From contig JAZUBU010000001.1 of the NCBI GenBank assembly GCA_045638645.1, positions 1 to 64,000 of the forward strand: a stretch of 64,000 bases of DNA. Direction: 5' to 3'. The first letter of the stretch is position 1. Each line of letters starts with the position of its first letter. This document shows positions 25,351 to 34,513 of the stretch, one piece after another. A program made the translations under genes and the position numbers. Under the pieces are notes generated by a model. The model searched no databases and had not been told where the DNA came from. It saw only the letters and a program-made list of their open reading frames with translations. The DNA comes from JAGCJX01 sp045638645 (GTDB taxonomy: Bacteria; Bacteroidota; Bacteroidia; Bacteroidales; UBA932).

Positions 25351-28176
25351 ATGTCCAAAACGCATCTTCGTCATATAATCTTTCTGCTGTTTCTGTCGCT
25401 TTGTTTGTTTGCATCGGCCAAACATGCGACAGCTGCTCCGCGTACGCTTTACCAACAACAGTTGGACAGTTTGCGTTCGCGGGTAGCGGTTGATACGTCC
25501 CGATTTGTTTCCGACAGTCTGCGCGTGGCGGCAGACAGTACCTCCCTTGAGGACCTGAGTGTGGATACGGCCGGGGTTGCCCAAGCGGCGCAAAAGCCGA
25601 CCGGGATGTTGCAGATGCCGGCCTTTTCTACGGCCCGAGACTCCATCATCGAGGATTTTTCCAACGGGAAAAAGATGCTGTATTACTACGGGGATGTACA
25701 GGTAACTTACGGGAATATGTCTCTGAAAGCCGGTTACATGGCTTACGACGTCGATTCCAAGACGGTTTTTGCCAGCGGTTTCCGCGATTCTACCGGAAAA
25801 TGGGACGGCAAACCGGAGATGCAGGAAAACGGCAAGACCTATACCATGGAATCCATCTTGTACAACTTTGAAACGAGCAAGATGCGGATCTGGAACATGA
25901 TTACCCAAGAGGAAGAAGGCTTCCTTCACGGGGAGAAGATGAAGATGATGCCGGACAAGTCCATCAACATCCAGCAAGGGAAATATACGGTGTGTGATCA
26001 CGAGCACCCGCACTATTATTTGCAGATGACCGTCGCCAAGACGGTGACGCAGCCTTCCCAAAAGACGGTGTTCGGTCCGGCCTACCTGGTGCTGGCGGAC
26101 GTGCCCCTGCCGTTGGGTCTTCCCTTTGGTTTCGTGCCGAAACGACCCGAGCGTGCCAGTGGTCTGCTCTTCCCGTCGTATGGGGAAGAAGTGGCCCGGG
26201 GTTTTTATCTGAAGGATCTGGGATACTACTTTGTGCTGGGGGATTACTTTGACATTGCGCTGACAGGAGATATTTATACGAAAGGTTCTTGGGCCATCGA
26301 TTTGAACGCCCGATACAAGGTGCGGTACAAACACAACGGGAACTTTGCCCTGACCTATTCGGCCGATGTGACCGGTGAACGGGGAAGTACGGACTACGGT
26401 GAGTCCCGCAACTTCTCGGTAAAATGGTCCCATGCGCAGGATCCGAAGGCCCGTCCGGGAACCTCCTTCCGGGCATCGGTGAATTTCTCCAGCCCCTCGA
26501 ACAACCGCTACAATTCGACCTCCATCAACGAGGCCCTGCAAAGCCAGGTGTCTTCGTCGATCTCCTATTCCAAGACCTGGAGCAAGATGAGCGTGTCCAT
26601 CAACGCCTTGCACAGCCAGAACTCCCGCGACAGTTCGTACAACATCACGTTCCCGAACCTGACCTTCAACGTCAACCGGTTCTATCCCTTCAAACGGGAG
26701 GTCCGTGTGGGCAAGGAACGTTTCTATGAAAAGATTGCCTTGACCTACAACACGACCTTCCAGAACAAAATCAACTTCAAGGCCCGTGAGGTCCATGATC
26801 CCGATTTCTGGAGCAAGATGAAGAACGGGATGAACCACAAGTTCAGCATCTCCCTTCCTTCGTTCACGTTGTTGAAGTACCTGAACTTTGCGCCCTCGGT
26901 CAACTACGGAATGAACTGGTACTTCCAGGAAAGCTACCGGGAATACAATCCGGAGACGAACCGTGTGGAAACCCTGATGACCGATGCCTTCAGCACCTTC
27001 GGTATTTCGCAGGACTTTTCAGCCGGTCTGTCCATGAGTACCCGGATTTACGGTATGTTCAACTTCCGTCCCGACCGGAATCTGCAAGCCATCCGGCACA
27101 TGATTACGCCCTCGGTTTCCTTCAGCTACAAACCCGAGTTGGGAACACCGGGCAACGGGTTTACTACCTATACGTATGAGGACAAGAACGGGGAGATAAA
27201 AACGGTGGAATACAACCGCTATTCCGGTGGGGTGTACAATCCTCCTTCCAAAGGAAAGACCGCTCGCTTGTCTTTTGAAATCGGTAACAACCTGGAGGCC
27301 AAAGTCAAGGATCCCCAGGATACAACGGGTGTTGGTACCAAGAAGATCAAACTCATCGACCAGCTCACCCTCCGTTCGGCTTACAATTTCCTGGCCGACT
27401 CCATGCGTTTTGAAAATATCGGGTTGACGATGAATACCACCATCTTCAACAAGGTGAACATCAGCGGAAACTTGAACTTCGACCCTTACGCCATCAACGA
27501 GCGCGGTCAGCGCATCAACGAATACAGCGTGGTGAAAAACGGTATCAGCCAGTTGGTACGTCTGACCCGGGCCAGTGCCTCGGTGTCCTATACCATTTCT
27601 GGCGAAGGCCGGATGTTGGGCAATGACGGTTCCATGGATCAGGGCGGCGGTCAGGCTCCGGGAGGCAACGCCCCCCGTGGTAATGCAGGTCCTCCAGGCC
27701 GTGGTGGCAACAACCGTGGCGGTGGTGGGGCCAGTGGCAACCAACAATATTATCGGGTCTATTACCACCCGGTGACCGGAGAATACATTCCCGGCGGTTG
27801 GGTGTATTACATGAACCCCAACGTGCCCTGGTCCTTGAACATGTCTGCGTCTTATTCGTACAACAAATCCTATCAGTACACCAATGAACGTCTGATTGAA
27901 AAGAATGCACATACCCTGACGATGAACGTCTCGGGACAGGTTCGCCTGACCAAAGACTTGAACATATCGGCCAATGCCAACTTCGACGTGGTCAAAATGC
28001 AATTGTCCACCTCCCAGATCAGTGCTAGCTACGACCTGCACTGCTTCCAGATCTCGTTCTCCTGGGTGCCTACGGGTCAATGGAAGAGCTGGAGCTTCCG
28101 GATCAATGCAAAGGCAGCGGCTTTGGCAGACTTGTTGCAGTACAAGAAGAACGCATCTTATCGTGACAATTTTTAA
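25351..28176 (+). CDS. lptD: LPS-assembly outer-membrane protein LptD (Bacteroidota type)
   Basis: The 941-residue product starts at the ATG at 25351 (MSKTHLRHIIFLLF), giving a clean signal peptide ending ...SAKHATAA. Residues about 90-250 form an OstA/LptA-like periplasmic jellyroll ('KKMLYYYGDVQVTYGNMSLKAGY'). The rest is a large beta-barrel with many alternating aromatic strands and a terminal strand ending in Phe. It inserts LPS into the outer leaflet. At about residues 763-800 there is a Gly/Asn/Pro/Arg-rich low-complexity stretch, predicted to lie in a loop. Confidence 0.85.
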   Translation: MSKTHLRHIIFLLFLSLCLFASAKHATAAPRTLYQQQLDSLRSRVAVDTSRFVSDSLRVAADSTSLEDLSVDTAGVAQAAQKPTGMLQMPAFSTARDSIIEDFSNGKKMLYYYGDVQVTYGNMSLKAGYMAYDVDSKTVFASGFRDSTGKWDGKPEMQENGKTYTMESILYNFETSKMRIWNMITQEEEGFLHGEKMKMMPDKSINIQQGKYTVCDHEHPHYYLQMTVAKTVTQPSQKTVFGPAYLVLADVPLPLGLPFGFVPKRPERASGLLFPSYGEEVARGFYLKDLGYYFVLGDYFDIALTGDIYTKGSWAIDLNARYKVRYKHNGNFALTYSADVTGERGSTDYGESRNFSVKWSHAQDPKARPGTSFRASVNFSSPSNNRYNSTSINEALQSQVSSSISYSKTWSKMSVSINALHSQNSRDSSYNITFPNLTFNVNRFYPFKREVRVGKERFYEKIALTYNTTFQNKINFKAREVHDPDFWSKMKNGMNHKFSISLPSFTLLKYLNFAPSVNYGMNWYFQESYREYNPETNRVETLMTDAFSTFGISQDFSAGLSMSTRIYGMFNFRPDRNLQAIRHMITPSVSFSYKPELGTPGNGFTTYTYEDKNGEIKTVEYNRYSGGVYNPPSKGKTARLSFEIGNNLEAKVKDPQDTTGVGTKKIKLIDQLTLRSAYNFLADSMRFENIGLTMNTTIFNKVNISGNLNFDPYAINERGQRINEYSVVKNGISQLVRLTRASASVSYTISGEGRMLGNDGSMDQGGGQAPGGNAPRGNAGPPGRGGNNRGGGGASGNQQYYRVYYHPVTGEYIPGGWVYYMNPNVPWSLNMSASYSYNKSYQYTNERLIEKNAHTLTMNVSGQVRLTKDLNISANANFDVVKMQLSTSQISASYDLHCFQISFSWVPTGQWKSWSFRINAKAAALADLLQYKKNASYRDNF

Positions 28177-28194
28177 CCCAATAATTGATTCAAT

Positions 28195-28575
28195 ATGAGT
28201 AAACGAGTAATTGCTAGTCCCTTGGCTCCTGCAGCTGTGGGACCGTACAGCCAAGCTATTGAGGCCAACGGTACGTTGTATGTATCCGGCCAACTTCCGA
28301 TTGACGCTAAAACCGGTGAATTCCCGGAAGGTGGCGTTCGTGAACAACTGGAACAAATTTTCCAAAACGTGGGCCACATCCTCCGCGAAGCAGGATATGA
28401 TTTCTCCAACGTGGTGAAAACAACGGTTTACCTGACCGATATGAAGGATTTTGCTGTTTTGAACGAAGTGTATGCAAAATACTACTGCGAACCCTTCCCG
28501 GCTCGTGTTGCTTATGCGGTAGCTGCTCTTCCGAAAGGTGCTTTGGCTGAGGCAGATGTAATCGCAGTGAAATAA
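28195..28575 (+). CDS. ridA: RidA family reactive intermediate deaminase
   Basis: The 126-residue product is a trimeric deaminase that hydrolyses reactive enamine/imine intermediates such as 2-aminoacrylate. Key motifs are present: 'GPYSQAI' near the N-terminus, 'YVSGQLPID', the catalytic Arg in 'PARVAYAV', and the Glu of 'ALAEADVIA'. It lies 18 bp after lptD and is probably in the same transcript. Confidence 0.94.
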   Translation: MSKRVIASPLAPAAVGPYSQAIEANGTLYVSGQLPIDAKTGEFPEGGVREQLEQIFQNVGHILREAGYDFSNVVKTTVYLTDMKDFAVLNEVYAKYYCEPFPARVAYAVAALPKGALAEADVIAVK

Positions 28576-28579
28576 TTCG

Positions 28580-28610
28580 TTGGAATTTTGTAAAAAGTTC
28601 CCTATCTTTG
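28580..28610 (+). promoter_or_regulatory. Promoter for rho
   Basis: TTGG (28580-28583) and a perfect TATCTTTG (28603-28610) are 19 bp apart, in the ridA-rho gap. Transcription from it would start at about 28617, inside the hairpin described next. Confidence 0.5.
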
Positions 28611-28612
28611 TG

Positions 28613-28653
28613 TGTCGGAGAGAGGCGGCTCCGCAACTCTCCGACATTTTCTT
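28613..28653 (+). terminator. Terminator-like hairpin between ridA and rho
   Basis: TGTCGGAGAG (28613-28622) pairs perfectly with CTCTCCGACA (28637-28646), then TTTTCTT. It ends the lptD-ridA transcript. Because it overlaps the expected rho start site, it could also affect rho expression. Confidence 0.75.
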
Positions 28654-28691
28654 ACACAATTCTATACTTTCTGTCCTAAACATTCACGAGA

Positions 28692-30578
28692 ATGTACGAT
28701 ATTATCCAATTGAATGGCAAGAGCCAAGAAGATTTGGTTGCCATTGCAAAAGCCTTGCAGATTAAAAAAGCGGATGCCATGTCCCGCGAGGATCTGATTT
28801 ACCAAATTCTGGATGAACAAGCCATTCAGGGAGCCAACCAACCCGCTCCCCGTCGCAGAAACCGTATCCAGCGCGATGGTTCTCCGGTACCGGTATTTTC
28901 AACCGGTGAGGGCCCTGCTAAAGAAACGAAACCCGTGGAGGCAGCCCCTGTTGCCGAAAAGAAATCCGATGAGACGGCAGCCCCTGTAGAGAAGAAGCGC
29001 CGGGGTCGTCCGGCAAAGCAAAAACCGGTAGAAGGACAGCAAGTAACCGAGCAAATCCCTGCTCCGGCCGAAACCAAGGTGGAAGCCGTTCCGGCAGAAG
29101 GACAATCGGCCGAGAAACCCCATCAGGACCGTCGCCGAAAGAAGCATGCGAAGCCGGAACATAGACCGGACGAAAAAACCGAAGTTGTTCAAGCGGAAGC
29201 AACGCAACCCGCCGAGGTGGTTGAGACCCAAGCGACCGCGGTGGATGCGGAAGCAGCACCGGCGACCGAAGCAGCGAAAGAAGGTGGCGCGCAACCCCGC
29301 AAACGCAATCGTAAGAAAAAAACAGAAAAAATTGACCTGGAAGGCGAACTGACTCTCCAGCTTGCCGACATGCCTGCCGAAGGAGTGACGGCGGAGAGCC
29401 AAACTCCGGTTCAGGAACAGGAAGTTTCCGAGAAACAAAAGCCGCACCGCATTGAATTTGAGGCAGTCATTGAAGCCTCCGGTGTGTTGGAAATCATGCC
29501 TGACGGTTATGGTTTCCTCCGTTCATCCGATTACAACTACCTCAACTCTCCGGATGACATCTATGTTTCTCAAAACCAAATCAAGACCTATGCGCTGAAG
29601 ACCGGTGACACCGTCTTTGGTGAGATCCGTCCGCCGAAGGAAGGCGACAAATATTTCCCTTTGGTCCGTATCAAGACCATCAACGGCCGTTCACCGGAGT
29701 ACATCCGTGACCGTGTTCCTTTTGATTACCTGACCCCGTTGTTCCCGGAAGAAAAATTCAACATCACGGACAAAGGTCACAACAACCTTTCGACCCGTAT
29801 CGTAGACCTGTTTACACCGATCGGTAAAGGTCAACGGGGTTTGATCGTTGCTCAGCCGAAGACCGGTAAGACCATGTTGCTCAAGTCCATTGCCAATGCC
29901 ATCGCCGAAAACCACCCGGAAGTGTACATGATCGTCCTCTTGATTGACGAACGTCCGGAAGAAGTGACCGACATGGCGCGTTCGGTGAAAGCGGAAGTCG
30001 TGGCATCGACCTTTGATGAACCCGCAGAAAAGCACGTAAAAGTGGCCAGCATCGTGTTGGAAAAAGCCAAACGTCTGGTGGAATGCGGACACGACGTGGT
30101 GATTTTCCTGGATTCCATCACCCGTCTGGCCCGTGCCTTCAACACCGTCCAACCGGCCTCCGGTAAGGTGTTATCCGGTGGTGTGGATGCCAACGCTCTT
30201 CACAAACCGAAACGTTTCTTTGGTGCCGCCCGTAACATTGAAAACGGTGGTTCGTTGACCATTCTGGCAACCGCTTTGACCGAAACCGGTTCGAAGATGG
30301 ACGAAGTGATTTTTGAAGAATTCAAGGGTACCGGTAACATGGAATTGCAATTGGATCGCAAACTCTCCAACAAACGGATTTTCCCGGCGGTTGATGTAAC
30401 GTTGAGCAGTACCCGCCGTGATGATTTGCTCCTGGATAAGGATACCCTGAACCGTTTGTGGATCTTGCGCAACTACCTGGCCGACATGACTTGTGTGGAA
30501 GCCATGGACTTCCTCAAAGGCCGCCTGGAAAAAACTCGTGACAACGACGAGTTCCTCATCTCCATGAATGGAGAATAA
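28692..30578 (+). CDS. rho: Transcription termination factor Rho with a long linker
   Basis: The 628-residue product is about 200 residues longer than E. coli Rho. Residues 1-45 are the N-terminal helical domain. Residues about 46-255 are a low-complexity, highly charged segment rich in Ala, Glu, Lys, Pro and Arg. Residues about 256-330 form the RNA-binding cold-shock-like fold ('GVLEIMPDGYGFLRS'). The ATPase follows, with Walker A AQPKTGKT (387-394), Walker B 'VVIFLDSITRLAR' and the 'PSGKVLSGG'-like Q/R-loop region. It unwinds RNA-DNA hybrids to end transcription. Such insertions are known in Bacteroidota Rho proteins. Confidence 0.96.
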   Translation: MYDIIQLNGKSQEDLVAIAKALQIKKADAMSREDLIYQILDEQAIQGANQPAPRRRNRIQRDGSPVPVFSTGEGPAKETKPVEAAPVAEKKSDETAAPVEKKRRGRPAKQKPVEGQQVTEQIPAPAETKVEAVPAEGQSAEKPHQDRRRKKHAKPEHRPDEKTEVVQAEATQPAEVVETQATAVDAEAAPATEAAKEGGAQPRKRNRKKKTEKIDLEGELTLQLADMPAEGVTAESQTPVQEQEVSEKQKPHRIEFEAVIEASGVLEIMPDGYGFLRSSDYNYLNSPDDIYVSQNQIKTYALKTGDTVFGEIRPPKEGDKYFPLVRIKTINGRSPEYIRDRVPFDYLTPLFPEEKFNITDKGHNNLSTRIVDLFTPIGKGQRGLIVAQPKTGKTMLLKSIANAIAENHPEVYMIVLLIDERPEEVTDMARSVKAEVVASTFDEPAEKHVKVASIVLEKAKRLVECGHDVVIFLDSITRLARAFNTVQPASGKVLSGGVDANALHKPKRFFGAARNIENGGSLTILATALTETGSKMDEVIFEEFKGTGNMELQLDRKLSNKRIFPAVDVTLSSTRRDDLLLDKDTLNRLWILRNYLADMTCVEAMDFLKGRLEKTRDNDEFLISMNGE

Positions 30579-30598
30579 TCCGACCGACTAAGTTTTAG

Positions 30599-30654
30599 GA
30601 AAAAATAGAAAGAATGATCTTCCGGCTATGCATTGAATAGCCAGAAGATCATTC
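30599..30654 (-). terminator. Terminator overlapping the end of the metal exporter gene
   Basis: GAATGATCTT (30612-30621) pairs with AAGATCATTC (30645-30654), enclosing GGCTAT/ATAGCC (30624-30629 and 30637-30642). On the minus strand the stem is followed by CTTTCTATTTTTTCC. The exporter stop codon lies within the hairpin. Confidence 0.75.
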
Positions 30655-31921
30655 CTGTTATAATCGCCACAGCAATGTTGATGAGCTTTGCCCGAACAAA
30701 GCTGCGTTTGCTTTGTGCCAGCAGGGGCAGGGTCGTGTGGCCGTCTTGGGCAATCGAACTGGCCAGCAGAACGGATACCGGGACCATGCCGGTGGCGTAA
30801 AGCGAGATGAAGATCATGTGGGGGCCGGATTCGGGAATGATGCCGATGAGGGCAGCCAGGATGATCATGAACGGGATGTTCGAGCGGATCCAATGCTCGA
30901 TGTCCAGGTATTGCAGGCCCACCTGGATCAAGGTCAACGCGCCGAACGTCCATAAGAAGATGGACAGGAAATGTTTGCGGATCACGTGGTTCCAGATGTG
31001 CTCTTCGACGAAGTGTTCGCTGGCGGTCATCGTCAGGAACAAAACCCCCAACGACAGGATGGCAAAAGCGATGTTCAGCCAACGTTCGCTGAAGATCTCC
31101 ATGGTGTGGTCGTGGGTGTGCAACTCGGCCGGCTTGTGTGCATGTCCGTGTTCGTGGAGTTCGGCGGGATGGTGGTCCGTTGCGTGGTCCTGTTCGACTG
31201 CGTGTGCATCGTCTGTGCTATGGTTGTGGGCCAGGTGGTTGCAGTCGGCGGTGTGTACGTGACCAGCCGCGTGATCAGCCGTGTGGTTGTGTTCCGATAA
31301 TGCGTGTTCGTGTTCCACAATATCGTGCACGTGGGCGCTGTGGTCGTGTTCCAGCAGACCGGCAAACATGGCGATGATGAAGGCGGTGATGCCCATCAAT
31401 AGGATGATTTTGTGACGGCTTGCGTGGCGGAGCTTGCGGTAGGATTCCCGTTTCCACGGGGAGGGGAGTCCGGTGTGGTGGTGCTCGTCGTGGTGGTGGA
31501 TTTCAAAATCCTGGTCGCAACCGGCAATGGGCAAGGGCTTTTTGAAGAATTTGTCCACCAGCAGGCCTGTTACGACGGCAATGGCAAAGAGTCCCAGAAA
31601 AATCAGCAGGGCCTGTTTGGGAATCATGGCCAGCATCACGAAGGCCTCGTCTCCAGAAGAGCAGATCATCATCGCCACCAGGGCTCCGAAACTCAGTAGC
31701 CGGTGTGCATACAATGATACGGCGGCAAACCCTCCGATGCAACCCGGAATCAGGCCCAAAAGGGAACCCAACAGGACTTGTTTGGGTTTGGATCCCTGCA
31801 GGCGGGCGAACCATTTTCCGCCCGAACCGACATTGATGTATTCAATGCCGAGCATCATGATGATGACCAGGCAGGTGATGAGGATGGAGTTGCGGAGAAC
31901 TTCTTGTAACAAGTGGACCAT
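30626..31921 (-). CDS. Putative 10-TM heavy-metal exporter with a His-rich loop
   Basis: The 431-residue membrane protein resembles the ArsP_2 / 'putative 10TM heavy-metal exporter' family: 'GSLLGLIPGCIGGFAAV' with 'FGALVAMMICSSGDEAF' in the first half, and 'ALIGIIPESGPHMIFISLYATG' in the second half as an inverted-repeat counterpart. A cytoplasmic or periplasmic loop (about residues 190-273) holds about 25 His among Asp and Glu residues, with a smaller HHHDEHHH cluster before it, suggesting binding of Zn, Ni, Mn or similar cations. The metal is not predictable. It is last in an operon with the DUF1573 gene and meaB (15 bp from meaB). Confidence 0.83.
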   Translation of the reverse strand: MVHLLQEVLRNSILITCLVIIMMLGIEYINVGSGGKWFARLQGSKPKQVLLGSLLGLIPGCIGGFAAVSLYAHRLLSFGALVAMMICSSGDEAFVMLAMIPKQALLIFLGLFAIAVVTGLLVDKFFKKPLPIAGCDQDFEIHHHDEHHHTGLPSPWKRESYRKLRHASRHKIILLMGITAFIIAMFAGLLEHDHSAHVHDIVEHEHALSEHNHTADHAAGHVHTADCNHLAHNHSTDDAHAVEQDHATDHHPAELHEHGHAHKPAELHTHDHTMEIFSERWLNIAFAILSLGVLFLTMTASEHFVEEHIWNHVIRKHFLSIFLWTFGALTLIQVGLQYLDIEHWIRSNIPFMIILAALIGIIPESGPHMIFISLYATGMVPVSVLLASSIAQDGHTTLPLLAQSKRSFVRAKLINIAVAIITGMIFWLFNA

Positions 31922-31936
31922 GGGTGCTTGGGGCGG

Positions 31937-33049
31937 TTATTTTCGTTTGTAGAGATCGAGCAGTTCGCCGGCGGCGGTGAAGGATTCCAAATTGCCTTGG
32001 AGGACCTGGTGTTCGTAGTCCGGCAACAGTTTTTCGATCTCGGGGTTTTCGTAAAACATTTCTTTCAAGGATTCGTTGATGCTTTCGTACATCCAGAAAC
32101 GGGCTTGTTCACGGCGTTTCTTTTCGTAGTAGCCGTTGCCACGAACGAGTGTAAAGTATTCCTTGATTTTGGCCCAGATGTCGTCCAGTCCTAGGCGGGT
32201 TACAGACGAGGAGACCATGGCGGTCGGCACCCAGGTGGATTCTGTTGGGGGGAAGAGGTGCAGGGCGTTGGCATACAGGGCACGGGCCATGTTGGCCTTG
32301 TCCACGTTCGTGCCGTCGGCTTTGGTAATGGCAATCAGGTCGGACATTTCCATGATGCCCCGTTTGATGCCTTGGAGGTCGTCCCCAGCACCGGAGAGCA
32401 TGAGCAAGAGGAAGAAATCGCTCATGGAATGCACGGCAATTTCGGATTGGCCGACACCGACCGTTTCGATGAAGATGACGTCAAAGCCGGCTGCTTCGCA
32501 GAGCAGGACGGTTTCCCGGGTTTTGCGGGCAACGCCTCCCAAGGAACCGGCACTCGGGCTGGGACGGATGAAGACGTCCGGGTTGTTGGTCAGGGTTTCC
32601 ATCCGAGTTTTGTCGCCCAGGATGCTGCCCTTACTCTTTTCGGAGCTCGGGTCAATGGCCAGAACGGCGAGTTTGTGTCCGTCTTGGGTCACGATGCCTC
32701 CGAAGGCTTCGATGAAGGTACTTTTTCCGGCACCCGGTACCCCGGTAATTCCAATGCGGATGGTTTTGGCGTTGTGGGAGAGTTTTTGACATTCCTGAAT
32801 GATCTTGCGGGCCAGTTCCCGGTGCTCCGGCAGGGAGCTTTCCACCAGGGTGATGGCCTGGCTGAGAAGGGTCCGGTTGCCCGAGGTGATGCCTTCCATG
32901 TATTCTTCCACAGAGAGCAGGGCCGGTTTCTTTTTGAAGAAACGTTTGAGGTAGGGATTGACGATCGGGGGTTGTTCCACGCCGTCGTTGATGACGAGGG
33001 CGGTGTCTTTGTTGTCGTATTCGTCGAAAAAGTCGCCTTGGTGATTCAT
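31937..33049 (-). CDS. meaB: Methylmalonyl-CoA mutase-associated GTPase MeaB
   Basis: The 370-residue G3E-family GTPase has Walker A GVPGAGKS, 'AIDPSSEKSKGSILGDKTRM', 'VIFIETVGVGQSE' (switch region) and 'ITKADG' (guanine specificity). It protects and reloads B12-dependent methylmalonyl-CoA mutase, used for propionate production in Bacteroidales. The mutase genes are not in this window. The start is placed at the ATG at 33049 (MNHQGDFFDEY), because the upstream extension is basic and not conserved-looking. Confidence 0.95.
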   Translation of the reverse strand: MNHQGDFFDEYDNKDTALVINDGVEQPPIVNPYLKRFFKKKPALLSVEEYMEGITSGNRTLLSQAITLVESSLPEHRELARKIIQECQKLSHNAKTIRIGITGVPGAGKSTFIEAFGGIVTQDGHKLAVLAIDPSSEKSKGSILGDKTRMETLTNNPDVFIRPSPSAGSLGGVARKTRETVLLCEAAGFDVIFIETVGVGQSEIAVHSMSDFFLLLMLSGAGDDLQGIKRGIMEMSDLIAITKADGTNVDKANMARALYANALHLFPPTESTWVPTAMVSSSVTRLGLDDIWAKIKEYFTLVRGNGYYEKKRREQARFWMYESINESLKEMFYENPEIEKLLPDYEHQVLQGNLESFTAAGELLDLYKRK

Positions 33050-33094
33050 GGTGCTATGTTTTATTTTGTTAAACTTGGGTGTGGGGCACATCGG

Positions 33095-34204
33095 TTATTC
33101 GATGATGCCCGTGATGAACAGGGAGAGGATCGGACGGACGGGAGAGTTGGTGATCACGGTTAAGATGATCAGGGCCTCTTCGCCGGCCGGTACATCGTTC
33201 TGGATCTCGGCCCGGAAGGTTGCACGGATGGTGGCACTCTCGCCCGGGGCAATTTCTTTCGGGTATTCGAAGCGGATGCCCGGAATGCTGCCGTCGATCT
33301 TGTACAGGATAAGTTTATCTTTTCCTCCGTTCTTGCAGGTGTAGGTTACGGTGATGTCTTTCCCGGCTTTTGTGCGCTCGAACGCAGCTGTGGAGGTTTT
33401 GAATTGTGGCAGAGCTCCGTTTCGGCGTTGTTGCTCGTTGTAGGTGGAGAAGTTTTCCTTGATGAGGGCTTCCACGTTCAGGGTCTGTTTCTGGCGGGTA
33501 CCGTTGGTGGAGACGGAGGCTGAGAAGGTGTTCTTGCCCCACACCTCTTCCTTGGATTTCTTTGTATCGATGCTGTAGGTCAGCGAGGTCTTCCCGCGGG
33601 CGGGAATCGGGTTGTCGGCCAGGCGGAGGATGAGGCCCGGGGTGATCTCCAGAAATTCTATGCGCAGGGCTTTGTGGGAGAGGTTGGCGATCTCAACGGT
33701 TTCGGTGCGGCTGAGGCCTTGTTCGATTTGTCCCAGGTTCAAGGGCATTTCCCGAAGACCGAGGTGGCCGATCCGGACCGGGAAGAGTTCTTCCAGGCTC
33801 CGCGGTTTTTCGTGCACGTTCCCCCGTATGCGCAGGATGAGGGGTTTGTTGACGTTGGAGACATAGACCGTCAGGGATTTGTCAAACGGGTAGGGGCCCA
33901 AGTCGTTGTTGAAGGTGACATCGATTTTCCCTTGCTTGCCCGGCAGGATGGGTTGGCGGGTCCATTGGGGATCCGTGCAGCCGCAGGACGTGATGACATC
34001 GTGGACCACGATGGGTTCGTTGCTGATGTTTTTGAAGGAAAAACTGCAGTGCTGCTTTCCGTCCGAGATCATCAGGTCACCGAAATCGTGTACCGTTTTG
34101 TCAAACTCAATGATGCCCGCAAAGGCATTTTGGGCCTGTAGGAAGGTGCTGAGGTGTAAGGCACACACAATCAGCAGTATTATCGGGAGGAATCGGGTTT
34201 TCAT
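33095..34204 (-). CDS. DUF1573 domain exported protein
   Basis: The 369-residue product has a signal peptide ending ...STFLQAQ. Residues about 30-125 are a DUF1573 Ig-like domain with the diagnostic 'FSFKNISNEPIVVHDVITSCGCT' motif. At least one more Ig-like domain follows, with 'IPARGKTSLTYSID' and a C-terminal 'APGESATIRATF' strand. DUF1573 proteins are common periplasmic or surface proteins of Bacteroidota, and the role of the conserved SCGCT cysteines is not known. It is the first gene of the leftward unit with meaB (45 bp gap). Confidence 0.85.
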   Translation of the reverse strand: MKTRFLPIILLIVCALHLSTFLQAQNAFAGIIEFDKTVHDFGDLMISDGKQHCSFSFKNISNEPIVVHDVITSCGCTDPQWTRQPILPGKQGKIDVTFNNDLGPYPFDKSLTVYVSNVNKPLILRIRGNVHEKPRSLEELFPVRIGHLGLREMPLNLGQIEQGLSRTETVEIANLSHKALRIEFLEITPGLILRLADNPIPARGKTSLTYSIDTKKSKEEVWGKNTFSASVSTNGTRQKQTLNVEALIKENFSTYNEQQRRNGALPQFKTSTAAFERTKAGKDITVTYTCKNGGKDKLILYKIDGSIPGIRFEYPKEIAPGESATIRATFRAEIQNDVPAGEEALIILTVITNSPVRPILSLFITGIIE

Positions 34205-34259
34205 GATTTCCGGTCTGTTTATAAAGCGACAAATTTAGTAAAAAATGATGTGGATATTC

Positions 34260-34289
34260 TTGCTTGGTCGTTTCTTTTTGCTACATTTG
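34260..34289 (+). promoter_or_regulatory. Promoter for the ferredoxin gene
   Basis: TTG at 34260-34262 and a perfect TACATTTG at 34282-34289 are 19 bp apart, 38 bp upstream of the ferredoxin ATG. Confidence 0.65.
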
Positions 34290-34326
34290 CCACCGATATC
34301 GATATTAACTTTTAAACATTACAACA

Positions 34327-34494
34327 ATGGCTTACAAAATTAGTGAAGATTGCGCTGCTTGCGGAACTTGCCAAGGTGAATGCCCCGTTGGAGCTATCTC
34401 TGAAGGCGACATCTACAAAATTGATCCTGAAATGTGTACTTCTTGCGGTACTTGCGCAGAAGCTTGCCCTGTAGGAGCAATTAGCGAAGAATAA
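34327..34494 (+). CDS. 2[4Fe-4S] ferredoxin
   Basis: A 55-residue protein starts with MAYKISEDC and stops with TAA at 34492-34494. It has two complete cluster motifs, CAACGTCQGECP and CTSCGTCAEACP, each C-x2-C-x2-C-x3-C-P, related by internal two-fold symmetry. This is the classic clostridial-type bacterial ferredoxin that carries low-potential electrons, for example from pyruvate:ferredoxin oxidoreductase. It is monocistronic, with its own promoter upstream and a strong terminator downstream. Confidence 0.96.
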   Translation: MAYKISEDCAACGTCQGECPVGAISEGDIYKIDPEMCTSCGTCAEACPVGAISEE

Positions 34495-34513
34495 TACGCA
34501 ACCAGAAAAGATG

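Noticed and set aside
27019..28683. A 554-codon minus-strand open frame opposite lptD and ridA
   Set aside because: It is antisense to two supported genes, lacks motifs and has an atypical His/Arg/Gly-rich translation.
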